Position numbers and translations under genes: made by a program | Assembly: GCF_014524545.1 (NCBI RefSeq) | Contig: NZ_CP053557.1 | Span: 831,501 to 895,500, forward strand | DNA from: Exiguobacterium sp. Helios | GTDB lineage: Bacteria; Bacillota; Bacilli; Exiguobacteriales; Exiguobacteriaceae | Direction of reading: 5' to 3' | DNA: 64,000 nt | In this document: positions 43,710 through 51,928 of the stretch, in pieces | Position numbering within the stretch: position 1 is the stretch's first letter | How the letters are laid out: each line of letters starts with the position of its first letter | The notes under the pieces: model-generated | The model's database searches: none | What the model was told of the DNA's origin: nothing | Seen by the model: the letters and a program-made list of their open reading frames with translations, nothing else

Positions 43710-44333
43710 TTATTTTTGGAAACGACGTTCGAGATCGGCAATCCGCGCATCAATATCATCTTCTGCAATCGGCGCTTCCTCTTCTTTCGTTTCAGGTTCG
43801 TTTGTTGTGAATGGATGTTGTTCTTGTTTAATAGTAGCATTTGGTTCGCGTTCTAGCACCTGGTTCATCTTCGATTTTAAATTCGAGACGTTTTCACGCA
43901 TCATCCATTCATACCGTTTGTTTTGTAAGTCTTCCAGCTTCAGTTTCAATTCCAGTGCTTCCCGTTCGAGCTGATTGAGCTCACGTTTCGTTTCGACAAT
44001 CAGTTCTTCAAAGAAGCGGAACTGTTCCCCGTAATGTTTCGACTCGATGGCCGCCCGTTCTGCAAGTTCTTGTTCGCCTGCTTCTTTGGCGATTTCAACT
44101 TGTGTAAAACGTTTATCTGCGAGTTCCTTCGCTTCATCCTGTTTTTGTGTCAGTTCAACAAGCAACGTCCGTTGACGTTCCAGTAAACGGTCGATTTCTT
44201 TTAAGTCCGATTCGGTTGTCCGGATGTGGCGGACCAGCTTTTTAGCAGGTGCTTCTCCCTGATCGGCGGCTTTTTTTACTTCTGTCATCATTTGATTGGC
44301 AAACTCATTTAATTGATCGAATACGTTTTTCAT
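43710..44333 (-). CDS. liaH: PspA/IM30 family phage-shock protein LiaH
   Basis: The 207-residue protein is almost wholly charged coiled coil (about residues 10-160), starting MKNVFDQLNEFANQMMTEVK and containing LNQLEREALELKLKLEDLQNK. This is the PspA/LiaH pattern: large ring or rod oligomers that coat stressed membranes. The last 45 residues are acidic and probably flexible. The ATG at 44333 has AAGGAGGAA upstream. It lies between liaI and liaF, as in Bacillus except that no liaG is present. Confidence 0.85.
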   Translation of the reverse strand: MKNVFDQLNEFANQMMTEVKKAADQGEAPAKKLVRHIRTTESDLKEIDRLLERQRTLLVELTQKQDEAKELADKRFTQVEIAKEAGEQELAERAAIESKHYGEQFRFFEELIVETKRELNQLEREALELKLKLEDLQNKRYEWMMRENVSNLKSKMNQVLEREPNATIKQEQHPFTTNEPETKEEEAPIAEDDIDARIADLERRFQK

Positions 44334-44395
44334 CAAAAATTCCTCCTTGGATGTTAAATCTACAAAGTATCGGTTCGTGATGTACTGTCCATTTG

Positions 44396-44773
44396 TTAGC
44401 GTTTTTGATCGAGATCTTGCCAATCGGCTTCAAAGTGGGACGATGCGGCCGGACGACGGCGGGCGAACAGTTGATTCAAATCAACACGTTGCAGTTTCAT
44501 ACGCATGTATCCGATGTAGAGTGCAAGTGCGGCAGCGATCCCGACAACAGCCCAGATGTTTGATAGGGCAACACCGATTCCGATTGCTGCGAGCAGTCCA
44601 AATCCGATTTTCGCGAAAACGCTTGATGTTTGGATAAACTTACTGATGGCGTAAAAAGCGAGTAGCGCGCCGAGCCCGAGTCCGATCATATGCGGTAATG
44701 TACCGATGACGACAGCGAGAAGGGCGAGACCGGCAAGTGCCATCAAGACCTGTTTTCCTTTTGATTGCTTCAT
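44396..44773 (-). CDS. liaI: Membrane protein LiaI-like, anchor for LiaH
   Basis: The 125-residue protein has hydrophobic segments between about residues 8 and 87 (three to four helices) and a soluble tail ending SSHFEADWQDLDQKR. Bacillus LiaI is 126 residues and ends in a very similar SHF-x-x-(E/D)W segment, so the assignment is good. LiaI recruits LiaH to the membrane. AAAGGAGG precedes the ATG. It is the first gene of the liaI-liaH-liaF-liaS-liaR operon. Confidence 0.78.
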   Translation of the reverse strand: MKQSKGKQVLMALAGLALLAVVIGTLPHMIGLGLGALLAFYAISKFIQTSSVFAKIGFGLLAAIGIGVALSNIWAVVGIAAALALYIGYMRMKLQRVDLNQLFARRRPAASSHFEADWQDLDQKR

Positions 44774-44875
44774 GATGAAGCCTCCTTTTTCTTGATACTC
44801 TTATCTTACCGAAGTGAATCCGCAATCACGACGCCCTTCGGACCGGAATCATCTCCGACTTGAGGCGGAGGAGGG

Positions 44876-44886
44876 AAGTCTGACTT
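44876..44886. promoter_or_regulatory. Inverted repeat upstream of liaI, candidate LiaR site
   Basis: AAGTC-T-GACTT is a perfect palindrome around one base, 103 bases before the liaI start. LiaR/VraR sites contain GACT/AGTC half sites, so it is a candidate operator. A further GAGTC copy follows at 44891. The neighbouring promoter could not be assigned. Confidence 0.4.
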
Positions 44887-44960
44887 TAATGAGTCTACTA
44901 GGTCAGCTGAATAGAATATGGTAAAATTCGACTATAAGAAACGAGAGGAGTGGTGTTTTT

Positions 44961-45026
44961 ATGTATGCAATCAGCCACATAACAGAAAACCATATCGGAA
45001 CACAGGGAGGGGTTTCCCTCCCTTAA
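44961..45026 (+). CDS. Possible 21-residue ORF or leader before rsgA
   Basis: ATG at 44961 lies about 11 bases after GAGAGGAG and opens a 21-codon frame (begins MYAISHITENHIG) that stops 18 bases before the rsgA TTG start. The last codons form AGGGAGGG-GTTT-CCCTCCCT, a perfect 8-bp hairpin at 45004-45023 that ends at the stop codon. No long T run follows. It could be a real small protein, or a leader peptide whose translation opens the hairpin and affects rsgA. Confidence 0.45.
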   Translation: MYAISHITENHIGTQGGVSLP

Positions 45027-45044
45027 ATCAGAGGAGGAGACCAT

Positions 45045-46094
45045 TTGAACGAATGGGGTAAAGTACCGGCACATGAAGTCGGTATAAATGAACAGTTAGG
45101 TCGTGTCACGGCAGTCTTTCAAAAACAGTTCCGTGTGATGACGGCTGACGGGGAAACATTAAGTGAGTTATCCGGAAAGTTGCGATTTGAAGCCATGACG
45201 AAATCCGAATTGCCGGCAGTCGGGGACTGGGTGATTCAGAGCGGACGGGAAGCCGGTAAGGGACGGATTGAACGTGTCTTGCCGCGAAGTACGCAATTTT
45301 CCAGAAAAGCAGCCGGAACGGAAACCGAGGAACAAGTTATTTGTGCGAATGTCGACATTGCATTGCTCGTCATGGCATTTGGACATGATTTTAACGTGCG
45401 TCGCCTGGAACGATATCTGACGGTCGCCTGGGAAGCCGGGGTCACACCACTTATCGTCTTGACGAAAAAAAGTTTAGTGGATTCGGTCGACGAGTTCCTG
45501 TCGGAGATGGAAACTGTCGCCTTTGGGACACCGTATTTCGCTGTGGATTCGTTGACGGGTGACGGGGTGACCGAATTAAGAGACGCGTTGCACCCACGGG
45601 AGACGATTGTCCTGGTCGGCTCATCCGGCGTCGGGAAATCGACACTCGTCAATGCGTTGGCAGAAGAACAGCTGATGGAAACGGGCGGTGTCCGGGAAGA
45701 TGATGAACGGGGCCGGCATACGACGACACACCGGGAGTTAAAACGATTGTCGAACGGTCTGTTACTCGTCGATACACCGGGAATGCGGGAACTCGGATTA
45801 TGGGACGGAACAGAAGGACTGGCAGCGACCTTCTCGGATATTGAGGAGCTGGCGGAATCCTGCCGTTTCCGGGACTGTCAGCACGTAGAAGAACCAGGCT
45901 GTGCTGTCCAAGCCGCTTTGGCAGATGGAAAGCTGTCGCGCGAACGGTGGGACAGTTTCCTGAAGCTGAAACGTGAAGTTGCTTATGCAGAACGAAAGCA
46001 AAATACAGCTCTTCAGGCAGCAGAAAAAGAGAAGTGGAAAAAGATTCACAAACAGGCCCAGGCACGGACGAAACTGAAGTATCAAAAACGATGA
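45045..46094 (+). CDS. rsgA: Ribosome small-subunit-dependent GTPase RsgA
   Basis: RsgA is a circularly permuted GTPase that tests maturation of the 30S subunit. In this 349-residue protein an N-terminal OB domain (about 10-85) is followed by the permuted G domain. It carries LTKKSLVD (G4-like), then the P-loop GSSGVGKSTLVNAL, then DTPGMREL (G3). The C-terminal zinc site is CRFRDCQHVEEPGC. It is longer than the roughly 300-residue YloQ type and may be a second copy. The start is TTG at 45045 with GAGGAGGAG upstream. A 21-aa ORF and hairpin precede it. Confidence 0.93.
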   Translation: MNEWGKVPAHEVGINEQLGRVTAVFQKQFRVMTADGETLSELSGKLRFEAMTKSELPAVGDWVIQSGREAGKGRIERVLPRSTQFSRKAAGTETEEQVICANVDIALLVMAFGHDFNVRRLERYLTVAWEAGVTPLIVLTKKSLVDSVDEFLSEMETVAFGTPYFAVDSLTGDGVTELRDALHPRETIVLVGSSGVGKSTLVNALAEEQLMETGGVREDDERGRHTTTHRELKRLSNGLLLVDTPGMRELGLWDGTEGLAATFSDIEELAESCRFRDCQHVEEPGCAVQAALADGKLSRERWDSFLKLKREVAYAERKQNTALQAAEKEKWKKIHKQAQARTKLKYQKR

Positions 46095-46109
46095 TTTTAT
46101 TTAAAATCA

Positions 46110-46160
46110 CAAAGGAACGACACCTTTCTGACGAATCAGAGAAGGTGTCGTTCCTTTTGT
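46110..46160. terminator. Bidirectional terminator between rsgA and the ABC-F gene
   Basis: AAAGGAACGACACCTT-t-CTGA pairs with TCAG-a-GAAGGTGTCGTTCCTTT around CGAA. T-rich sequence flanks it. Confidence 0.92.
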
Positions 46161-46171
46161 TGAAAAGATCT

Positions 46172-47854
46172 TTAATCACGGTCAAAATCGATCGTACCCG
46201 TCAAATCTTCAAGACGTTTCAAATCATTTTGAATGACCTCAATGTCACTCGGCTGCTGTTCGCGCAATTGTTTTGTCCCGACCGGATGAACGGTCGCATG
46301 TTCATGTGGATCGAGCGAGATGGTCCGGTTCGAAAGACGGTCGTTAAAGTAACGGTCATGTGATACGAACAACAATTCACCCGGAAAGACATCGAGGGCG
46401 GCTTCGATTTGTTCGCGGGTCGTCAAATCAAGGTAGTTGGTCGGCTCATCGAGAATCAACAGACGGGCACCGGAAAAGTAAAGGCGTAAGAACGCAATCC
46501 GGCACCGTTCACCCATGCTTGCTTCAGTAATTGGTTTATATACCTGTTCCCGGCGAAACAGAAAACAAGCGAGCAGCGTCCGGGCATCGGTCTCAGAAAT
46601 CGTCGTTTCCTGCATCAACGTGTCGAGCAGAGAGCCGGAAGTGGGTAAATCCGCAAGTGCCTGCGAAAAGTAACCGACTGTCAGAGCAGGATGGCGTGTC
46701 ACCGTTCCTTCCGTCGGGTTGAGCTCCCCTCGAATTAGCCGGAGCAAAGTCGTCTTGCCGGAACCATTCCGACCGATGACGGCAATCCGGTCGCCTTGTT
46801 GTATGGAAAAACTCAGTTTTTGAAACAATGTCCGGTCATCGTACGAAAAGGAAACGGCGTCCAGTGCAAGCAACTGCTTGGCGGCAAACGATGCCGCTTC
46901 AAAGGCTACATGAACGGAGGACGGGGATTCCGGTTTAGCGACACGGCGGTCGAGCACCTGCTCGAGTTGTTTTTCTTTCGCCTTAAATTTTTTAGCTTGT
47001 TTTGCTGCTTTTTTCTTGGCGTAAGGATTCCGTTCACTGGCGTGAGCGACAGCTTGCTGATGCCAATTTTGATACTGGGTAATCATCCGTTTGAGTTCCT
47101 TTCGCGTTTTTTCCTGCTTTTCATACTCGCGTTCCTGCGTCAGGCGTTCCTGTTCTTTTTGCTCACAATACGCTTGGTAGTTTCCTTTATACCGCGTTGC
47201 CTGACTCGGAGTCAGTTCAAGGACAGCCTCGGCTGTCGCATCGATGAAAGCCCGCTCATGTGACACATACAGGATGGTAAGCGGCGTTTGATGCATCCAG
47301 TGAATCAACCAATCCAGCGTATCCGAGTCCAAGTGATTGGTCGGTTCGTCGAGCAGAATGAAATCCGGCTGTTGGACCAACAGGCAGGCGAGTTGAATGC
47401 GTGTCTGCTCGCCGCCGCTCAGTGTATCGAATGGGTGTGTCCAGACGTGTTCCGGCAATTGCACTTCTTTTAACGCCCGAGCGGCGTCTGTCTCAAGTGA
47501 AAAAGCATCGAGATCGAGCGCAGCTTGGTAGTTTTCGAGTGACGATGAGTGGAGAGCCGCTTCCCTTGCTTCGTAACGTACTCGGTCAGCCTGTTCAACA
47601 AGCCGAATGGCCGGTGTACTGGAAGTGAGATGTTGGGCGACATGTCCAACGTTCGTATAGCCGCGGAAGATGTTTCCTTCCGTCGGCTGAAGCTGTTTTA
47701 AAATCAGCTGGAAGAGTGTCGTTTTACCGACACCATTGGAACCGACCAAAGCAATATGCTCACCGGGACGGATGGAAAATGACACGTGTTGAAACAACGT
47801 CTGTTGTGGAAGATCAAAGCGTACATCATGAAAAGATAAGATTTCTGCAGGCAT
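46172..47854 (-). CDS. Antibiotic-resistance-type ABC-F protein (VmlR/Vga-like)
   Basis: The 560-residue protein has two ABC ATPase domains and no membrane helices. Domain 1 has GSNGVGKTT, LSGGEQTR and LLDEPTNHLDS; domain 2 has GRNGSGKTT, the unusual signature SMGERCRIAF and LDEPTNYLDL. The long interdomain linker is basic and coiled (about residues 235-310: REYEKQEKTRKELKR and AKKKAAKQAKKFKAKEK). The SMGE signature and linker resemble VmlR and Vga proteins, which enter the ribosomal E site and displace lincosamides, pleuromutilins or streptogramin A. AAGGAG precedes the ATG at 47854. An attenuator leader lies directly upstream. The drug range cannot be read from sequence. Confidence 0.85.
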   Translation of the reverse strand: MPAEILSFHDVRFDLPQQTLFQHVSFSIRPGEHIALVGSNGVGKTTLFQLILKQLQPTEGNIFRGYTNVGHVAQHLTSSTPAIRLVEQADRVRYEAREAALHSSSLENYQAALDLDAFSLETDAARALKEVQLPEHVWTHPFDTLSGGEQTRIQLACLLVQQPDFILLDEPTNHLDSDTLDWLIHWMHQTPLTILYVSHERAFIDATAEAVLELTPSQATRYKGNYQAYCEQKEQERLTQEREYEKQEKTRKELKRMITQYQNWHQQAVAHASERNPYAKKKAAKQAKKFKAKEKQLEQVLDRRVAKPESPSSVHVAFEAASFAAKQLLALDAVSFSYDDRTLFQKLSFSIQQGDRIAVIGRNGSGKTTLLRLIRGELNPTEGTVTRHPALTVGYFSQALADLPTSGSLLDTLMQETTISETDARTLLACFLFRREQVYKPITEASMGERCRIAFLRLYFSGARLLILDEPTNYLDLTTREQIEAALDVFPGELLFVSHDRYFNDRLSNRTISLDPHEHATVHPVGTKQLREQQPSDIEVIQNDLKRLEDLTGTIDFDRD

Positions 47855-47892
47855 ATGTTCAGCTCCTTTTGGGTTCATTTCAGCATTGATGA

Positions 47893-47930
47893 AATGAAAA
47901 CACACCATCCGAAAGCGAGCGGATGGTGTG
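47893..47930 (-). terminator. Intrinsic terminator inside the ABC-F leader
   Basis: On the minus strand CACACCATCCG pairs with CGGATGGTGTG around an 8-base loop, followed by TTTTCATTT. It stands 39 bases before the start codon, so it must be bypassed for expression. Confidence 0.8.
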
Positions 47931-48043
47931 CAGGAGGGCAGATCAAAGAAGGTATATTCCGAATGACGGAAATACCGAAAATGAGCAGACTCGTAGCGTC
48001 AGTCATCCGCAACTCATTGCGAAAGTGATGAATTCTTTCATCA

Positions 48044-48070
48044 TTAGACAGTAGCGAGTGAATGCTTCAT
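48044..48070 (-). CDS. Leader peptide MKHSLATV of the ABC-F attenuator
   Basis: The frame ATG-AAG-CAT-TCA-CTC-GCT-ACT-GTC-TAA starts at 48070. A perfect AGGAGG at 48088-48083 lies 12 bases upstream. The interval can fold as GGTA-CAA-TACC and so shorten the effective distance. A ribosome stalled by drug here would change the downstream pairing. Confidence 0.6.
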   Translation of the reverse strand: MKHSLATV

Positions 48071-48107
48071 TTCGGTATTGTACCTCCTATTCATAGACTA
48101 TGTGTTC

Positions 48108-48136
48108 AGTGTAGCAACTTGTCGTCAGCAAGACAA
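48108..48136 (-). promoter_or_regulatory. Promoter of the ABC-F leader transcript
   Basis: On the minus strand TTGTCT (48136-48131) and TACACT (48113-48108) are separated by exactly 17 bases. The -35 lies within the last codons of pflA. Transcription should begin near 48101. Confidence 0.75.
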
Positions 48137-48853
48137 GTAAGAATCAAGCAATACTTGAGCCGCAGCAGCTTCCTCTGGATTTGGCGGCAGAACATCCGCT
48201 AATGGATAATCGAGACCGAGCGCTTCCCATTTGTAGACGCCAAGCTGATGATAAGGAAGTACTTCGATCCGTTCGACATTACCGAGTGTCCGGATGAATT
48301 CACCGGTCTGGCGCAGGAACGTCTCCGTCATCGTCAAACCGGGCACGAGAACGTGGCGGATCCAGACGGGAATGTTCCGTTCTGCCAACCGTTTGGCAAA
48401 GGCAAGCGTATTGGCATTACTGCGCCCCGTCAGAATCCGGCAGGTCGCATCATCAATATGCTTAATGTCGAGTAACACGAGATCCGTGTAATCGAGAATC
48501 CGGTCGATATTTTTAGGGACGACCGAACCGGCTGTATCGATGACGGTATGCAAGCCTTTTTGTTTTGCTTCCCGAAGTGCTGCTTCCAAAAATTCCGGTT
48601 GGGCAAGGGGTTCTCCGCCGGAAAATGTGATACCACCGCCTGTTGCTTCAAAAAATGATCGGTAACTTTCCGCTTCTTCAATGATTTCCGTTGCCGAGAC
48701 GGAACGACCACATCCGAATTCCCACGTATCCGCATTGTGGCAGTATTGGCAACGTAAAGGACAGCCTTGCGTGAAGACGATGAAGCGAATACCCGGTCCG
48801 TCGACCGTGCCGCAGGATTCAACAGAATGAATCGTTCCGATTGTCATAGCCAT
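48125..48853 (-). CDS. pflA: Pyruvate formate-lyase activating enzyme
   Basis: PflA is a radical SAM enzyme that abstracts hydrogen from the active-site glycine of PflB. The 242-residue protein has the cluster motif CPLRCQYC (CxxxCxxC) in VFTQGCPLRCQYCHN and the SAM-binding GGITFSGGEPLAQPEF. The length is typical. A GAAAGGAC site precedes the ATG and the gene lies 18 bases after pflB, so the two are co-transcribed. No terminator was seen after it; its end overlaps the ABC-F promoter. Confidence 0.96.
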   Translation of the reverse strand: MAMTIGTIHSVESCGTVDGPGIRFIVFTQGCPLRCQYCHNADTWEFGCGRSVSATEIIEEAESYRSFFEATGGGITFSGGEPLAQPEFLEAALREAKQKGLHTVIDTAGSVVPKNIDRILDYTDLVLLDIKHIDDATCRILTGRSNANTLAFAKRLAERNIPVWIRHVLVPGLTMTETFLRQTGEFIRTLGNVERIEVLPYHQLGVYKWEALGLDYPLADVLPPNPEEAAAAQVLLDSYLSC

Positions 48854-48871
48854 TTCAGTCCTTTCTTTCAG

Positions 48872-51121
48872 TTAAAGTGCACCGTGGAACGTCCGGTTGA
48901 TGACGTCGATTTGCTGTTCGCGGGTCAACTTGATGAAGTTGACGGCGTAACCGGAAACACGGATCGTCAATTGGGGATAAAGTTCCGGATGTTCCATCGC
49001 ATCGAGTAATGTCTCCCGGTCGAAGACATTGACGTTTAAGTGATGTCCTTTTGAAGTAGTTCCGCCCATGTAGCCGTCAAGCAGTCCGACTGTATTTCGA
49101 ATTCGTGTCGGTTCATCTTTCCCCAGTGCTTTCGGGACGATGGAGAACGTGTAGGAAATGCCGTCAAGGGCATGTTCATACGGTAATTTCCCGACGGAAG
49201 TCAATGCGGCGACGGCACCCTTCGTATCCCGACCATGCATTGGATTGGCTCCCGGTGCGAATGGTTCACCAGCACGTCGTCCGTCCGGCGTATTGCCGGT
49301 TTTTTTGCCGTAGACGACATTTGAAGTAATCGTCAAGACGGATTGAGTCGGTAAAGCATCACGGTACGTCGGATGTTTCCGGATTTTTTCCATAAACAGT
49401 TTGACGAGATCAACCGCCATCTGATCGACCCGTTCATCATTATTTCCGAATTTCGGGAAGTCACCTTCGATTTTAAAATCAACCGCAATTCCGTCAGCAT
49501 CACGAATCGGGGAGACTTTAGCGTAACGAATGGCGGACAGGCTGTCGGCCACGACAGAGAGTCCGGCGATACCGCAAGCCATCGTCCGTAAGATTTCCGG
49601 ATCGTGCAACGCCATTTCGATGCGTTCGTAACTGTATTTATCATGCATGAAGTGAATGACGTTCAATGTATTGACATAGAGTTCCGCCAACCAGTCAAGC
49701 TGACGGTCGTAAGCAGCCATGACCGTTTCATAATCTAAGACATCATCTAAAATCAAGTTCGTCTTTGGAGCAACTTGAATTTTAAGTTTTTCATCCATGC
49801 CGCCGTTTAACGTATAGAGCAATGCTTTTGCTAAGTTCGCCCGTGCTCCGAAAAATTGCATTTGCTTCCCGATTTTCATGGCGGAAACACAGCACGCGAT
49901 GCCGTAGTCGTCGCCATAAATCGGCAACATTAGATCATCATTTTCATACTGGATCGAACTGGAGAGAATCGACATCTTGGCACAAAATTCTTTAAAGCCG
50001 CGCGGTAGTTGTGTGGACCAGAGGACCGTCAGATTCGGTTCTGGAGCCGGACCGAGATTGACAAGTGTCTGCAGGAAGCGGAACGAACTTTTTGTCACGT
50101 TGGAGCGACCGTCCTCACTCATCCCGCCGATTGATTCCGTGACCCAGGTCGGATCACCGGAGAATAAATCATTGTAGTCCGGTGTCCGGAGGAATTTGAC
50201 GATTCGCAGCTTCATGACAAAATGATCGACAAGTTCCTGGGCAGTCTGTTCCGTCAAACGTCCTGACTGTAAATCGCGTTCGATATAGATATCAAGGAAC
50301 GTCGAGACGCGGCCGAGTGACATCGCAGCCCCATTTTGTTCTTTGATTGCAGCGAGGTAAGCAAGGTACACCCATTGGAACGCTTCTTGGGCGGTTTCCG
50401 CCGGACGGGATAAGTCGCAGTCATAACGTTGACCGAGCTCGGTCAGTTCTTGTAACGCCCGAATTTGTTCGTTCATCTCTTCACGGTCCCGGATCATCGA
50501 TTCGGATAAGAAGCCGCCGCGGTCTTTTAAATCTTGTTTCCGTCCTGCAATCAAGAAGGCTGTACCGTACAGCGCAACACGGCGATAGTCTCCGATAATC
50601 CGACCGCGTCCATAGGCATCCGGAAGACCTGTGATGATACCCGCTTTACGGGCAGCACGCATTTCAGGCGTATAAGCATCGAACACGCCTTGATTATGTG
50701 TTTTACGATATTCACTAAATGTTTTTGTTACGAGGGGATCGGCTTGGAAACCATAGGCTTCTAAAGCATCATTGACCATTCGAATCCCGCCGTTCGGATG
50801 AATGGAACGTTTAAATGGTTCGTCGGTTTGCAGACCGACGATTTGTTCGAGTTCGCGGTTGAGGTATCCTGGACCGTGTGACAGAATCGTTGAAGGTATC
50901 GAAGCATCGACGGCATAGACGCCACCACGTGAACGTTCTTCACTTGTTAAATTCATGATTTGTTGCCACAGTGTTTCCGTAGCCACGGTTGGTCCTGCAA
51001 GAAACTGATCGTCTCCCCGGTATTCTGTCCGGTTTCGACGGATGAAATCAGCTACGTCAATTTGATTGTTCCATGCGCCTGTTTCGAATTGTTGCCATGC
51101 TGGTGTTTTTTCAAGTAACAT
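48872..51121 (-). CDS. pflB: Pyruvate formate-lyase
   Basis: PflB splits pyruvate and CoA to acetyl-CoA and formate under anoxia. The 749-residue protein has the adjacent catalytic cysteines in [13 protein letters not shown] and the glycine-radical loop RVSGYAV with G724 near the C-terminus. The ATG at 51121 follows AAGGAG eight bases upstream; the frame stays open farther up but that part is promoter. Formate could feed fhs in this window. The enzyme indicates facultative mixed-acid fermentation, absent in Bacillus subtilis. A Fnr-type site lies 51 bases upstream. Confidence 0.97.
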   Translation of the reverse strand: MLLEKTPAWQQFETGAWNNQIDVADFIRRNRTEYRGDDQFLAGPTVATETLWQQIMNLTSEERSRGGVYAVDASIPSTILSHGPGYLNRELEQIVGLQTDEPFKRSIHPNGGIRMVNDALEAYGFQADPLVTKTFSEYRKTHNQGVFDAYTPEMRAARKAGIITGLPDAYGRGRIIGDYRRVALYGTAFLIAGRKQDLKDRGGFLSESMIRDREEMNEQIRALQELTELGQRYDCDLSRPAETAQEAFQWVYLAYLAAIKEQNGAAMSLGRVSTFLDIYIERDLQSGRLTEQTAQELVDHFVMKLRIVKFLRTPDYNDLFSGDPTWVTESIGGMSEDGRSNVTKSSFRFLQTLVNLGPAPEPNLTVLWSTQLPRGFKEFCAKMSILSSSIQYENDDLMLPIYGDDYGIACCVSAMKIGKQMQFFGARANLAKALLYTLNGGMDEKLKIQVAPKTNLILDDVLDYETVMAAYDRQLDWLAELYVNTLNVIHFMHDKYSYERIEMALHDPEILRTMACGIAGLSVVADSLSAIRYAKVSPIRDADGIAVDFKIEGDFPKFGNNDERVDQMAVDLVKLFMEKIRKHPTYRDALPTQSVLTITSNVVYGKKTGNTPDGRRAGEPFAPGANPMHGRDTKGAVAALTSVGKLPYEHALDGISYTFSIVPKALGKDEPTRIRNTVGLLDGYMGGTTSKGHHLNVNVFDRETLLDAMEHPELYPQLTIRVSGYAVNFIKLTREQQIDVINRTFHGAL

Positions 51122-51171
51122 CACGAACACTCCTTTGTTTTTAAGGTGAACAGTCCAAGATACATCCCCTA

Positions 51172-51187
51172 TGTGAATAGTGTAACA
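51172..51187. promoter_or_regulatory. Fnr-type site in the pflB promoter region
   Basis: TGTGA-ATAGTG-TAACA matches TGTGA-N6-TCACA at 9 of 10 fixed bases. It ends 51 bases upstream of the pflB start, a plausible activator position. Confidence 0.5.
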
Positions 51188-51379
51188 AACATTAGGGGGG
51201 AAGAGTTTTACATCCCGGTGAAAGCGTAAAGGACTTGAAAAACGTTGGTACATAAGGAATCCGTTAAATGTGTACCAGTGATTGGAATATGCTTAAAAAA
51301 CAGAAAAAGGGCGAAATAAAGCCATATTTTAAATTCTGTATCACTATTTTTATATGTATCTAAACAAGACAGTTCGAAT

Positions 51380-51395
51380 CGTGATAAAAGTCACA
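51380..51395. promoter_or_regulatory. Second Fnr-type site between pflB and the 51469 gene
   Basis: CGTGA-TAAAAG-TCACA matches the Fnr site at 9 of 10 fixed bases. It lies 259 bases from the pflB start and 74 bases from the divergent gene, so it may act on either. Confidence 0.5.
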
Positions 51396-51468
51396 CCGGG
51401 TTATCTTGTATTTTTATGACGTATCGTTGACAATGAAAAAGGGAATATAGACCGTGGAGGTGCATAAA

Positions 51469-51900
51469 ATGGATTTTTCGATGTTGGAAGACCGTGCCGA
51501 TTATAGAGCAGGTGATTGGGTGACGTTAAAAGTATCGACTGAAGGAACACCGCGAACGGGAATGATTACGGAGTTTGAGGAAGACGGCTTTTGGATTCGT
51601 TTTGAAGATGACTTTGATTTTGAAGACTTCATCGGATATAAAGAAAAATACTTGGTGAAGCTGATTCGTCGCCCGAATGATGTCCGATCCGATTACCCGG
51701 TGCTCAGTCAGTTTCCGAAACTGGCGGATGAACTTCAAGACCGGGTCATTCAAGGGTTTGATATTTTGACGGAAGAAATAAAGAATGACCAGGAAGTGGT
51801 ATATCACATCCGGCTCATCGACGCAGGGAACGAATACACACAAACGTTACGTGGTCTGCGTGACGAAACGACCGATCAATTTGAATATGTCACAGAATGA
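51469..51900 (+). CDS. Hypothetical acidic protein, SH3-like N-terminal part
   Basis: The 143-residue acidic protein begins MDFSMLEDRADYRAGDWVTL. Residues 12-67 (RAGDWVTLKV, TGMITEFEEDGFWIRFEDD, KYLVKLIRR) look like a small five-stranded barrel such as SH3 or Tudor. No family was recognised and no membrane segment is present. The ATG at 51469 has GGAGGTG upstream; a GTG at 51454 overlaps that site. A DEAD-box helicase gene follows after 28 bases, so a role with RNA is possible but only by context. Confidence 0.7.
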   Translation: MDFSMLEDRADYRAGDWVTLKVSTEGTPRTGMITEFEEDGFWIRFEDDFDFEDFIGYKEKYLVKLIRRPNDVRSDYPVLSQFPKLADELQDRVIQGFDILTEEIKNDQEVVYHIRLIDAGNEYTQTLRGLRDETTDQFEYVTE

Positions 51901-51928
51901 TGCAGAAGAGAGTAGGAGAATACACGTT

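Larger units (their letters stand above)
47855..48101 (-). promoter_or_regulatory. Attenuator leader RNA of the ABC-F gene
   Basis: A leader of about 247 bases separates the promoter from the ABC-F start. It holds an 8-codon peptide (48044-48070), a TGATGAA/TTCATCA hairpin, a CGCAA-TGAG-TTGCG hairpin and a terminator (47893-47930). Transcript GCGGATG (48010-48004) can pair with CATCCGC (47925-47919), the terminator's 5' arm, forming an antiterminator. AATACCGAAATGA near the peptide start can pair with TCATTTTCGGTATT further down, competing with a local GGTATTTCCG/CGGAATATACC hairpin. This is the layout of drug-induced attenuation. Confidence 0.7.

Noticed and set aside
48097-48113. Fnr-like sequence TGTGT-TCAGTG-TAGCA before the ABC-F leader, similar to the pflB site
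   Set aside because: It has more mismatches than the other sites and is fully explained by the -10 hexamer and start region of the ABC-F promoter.
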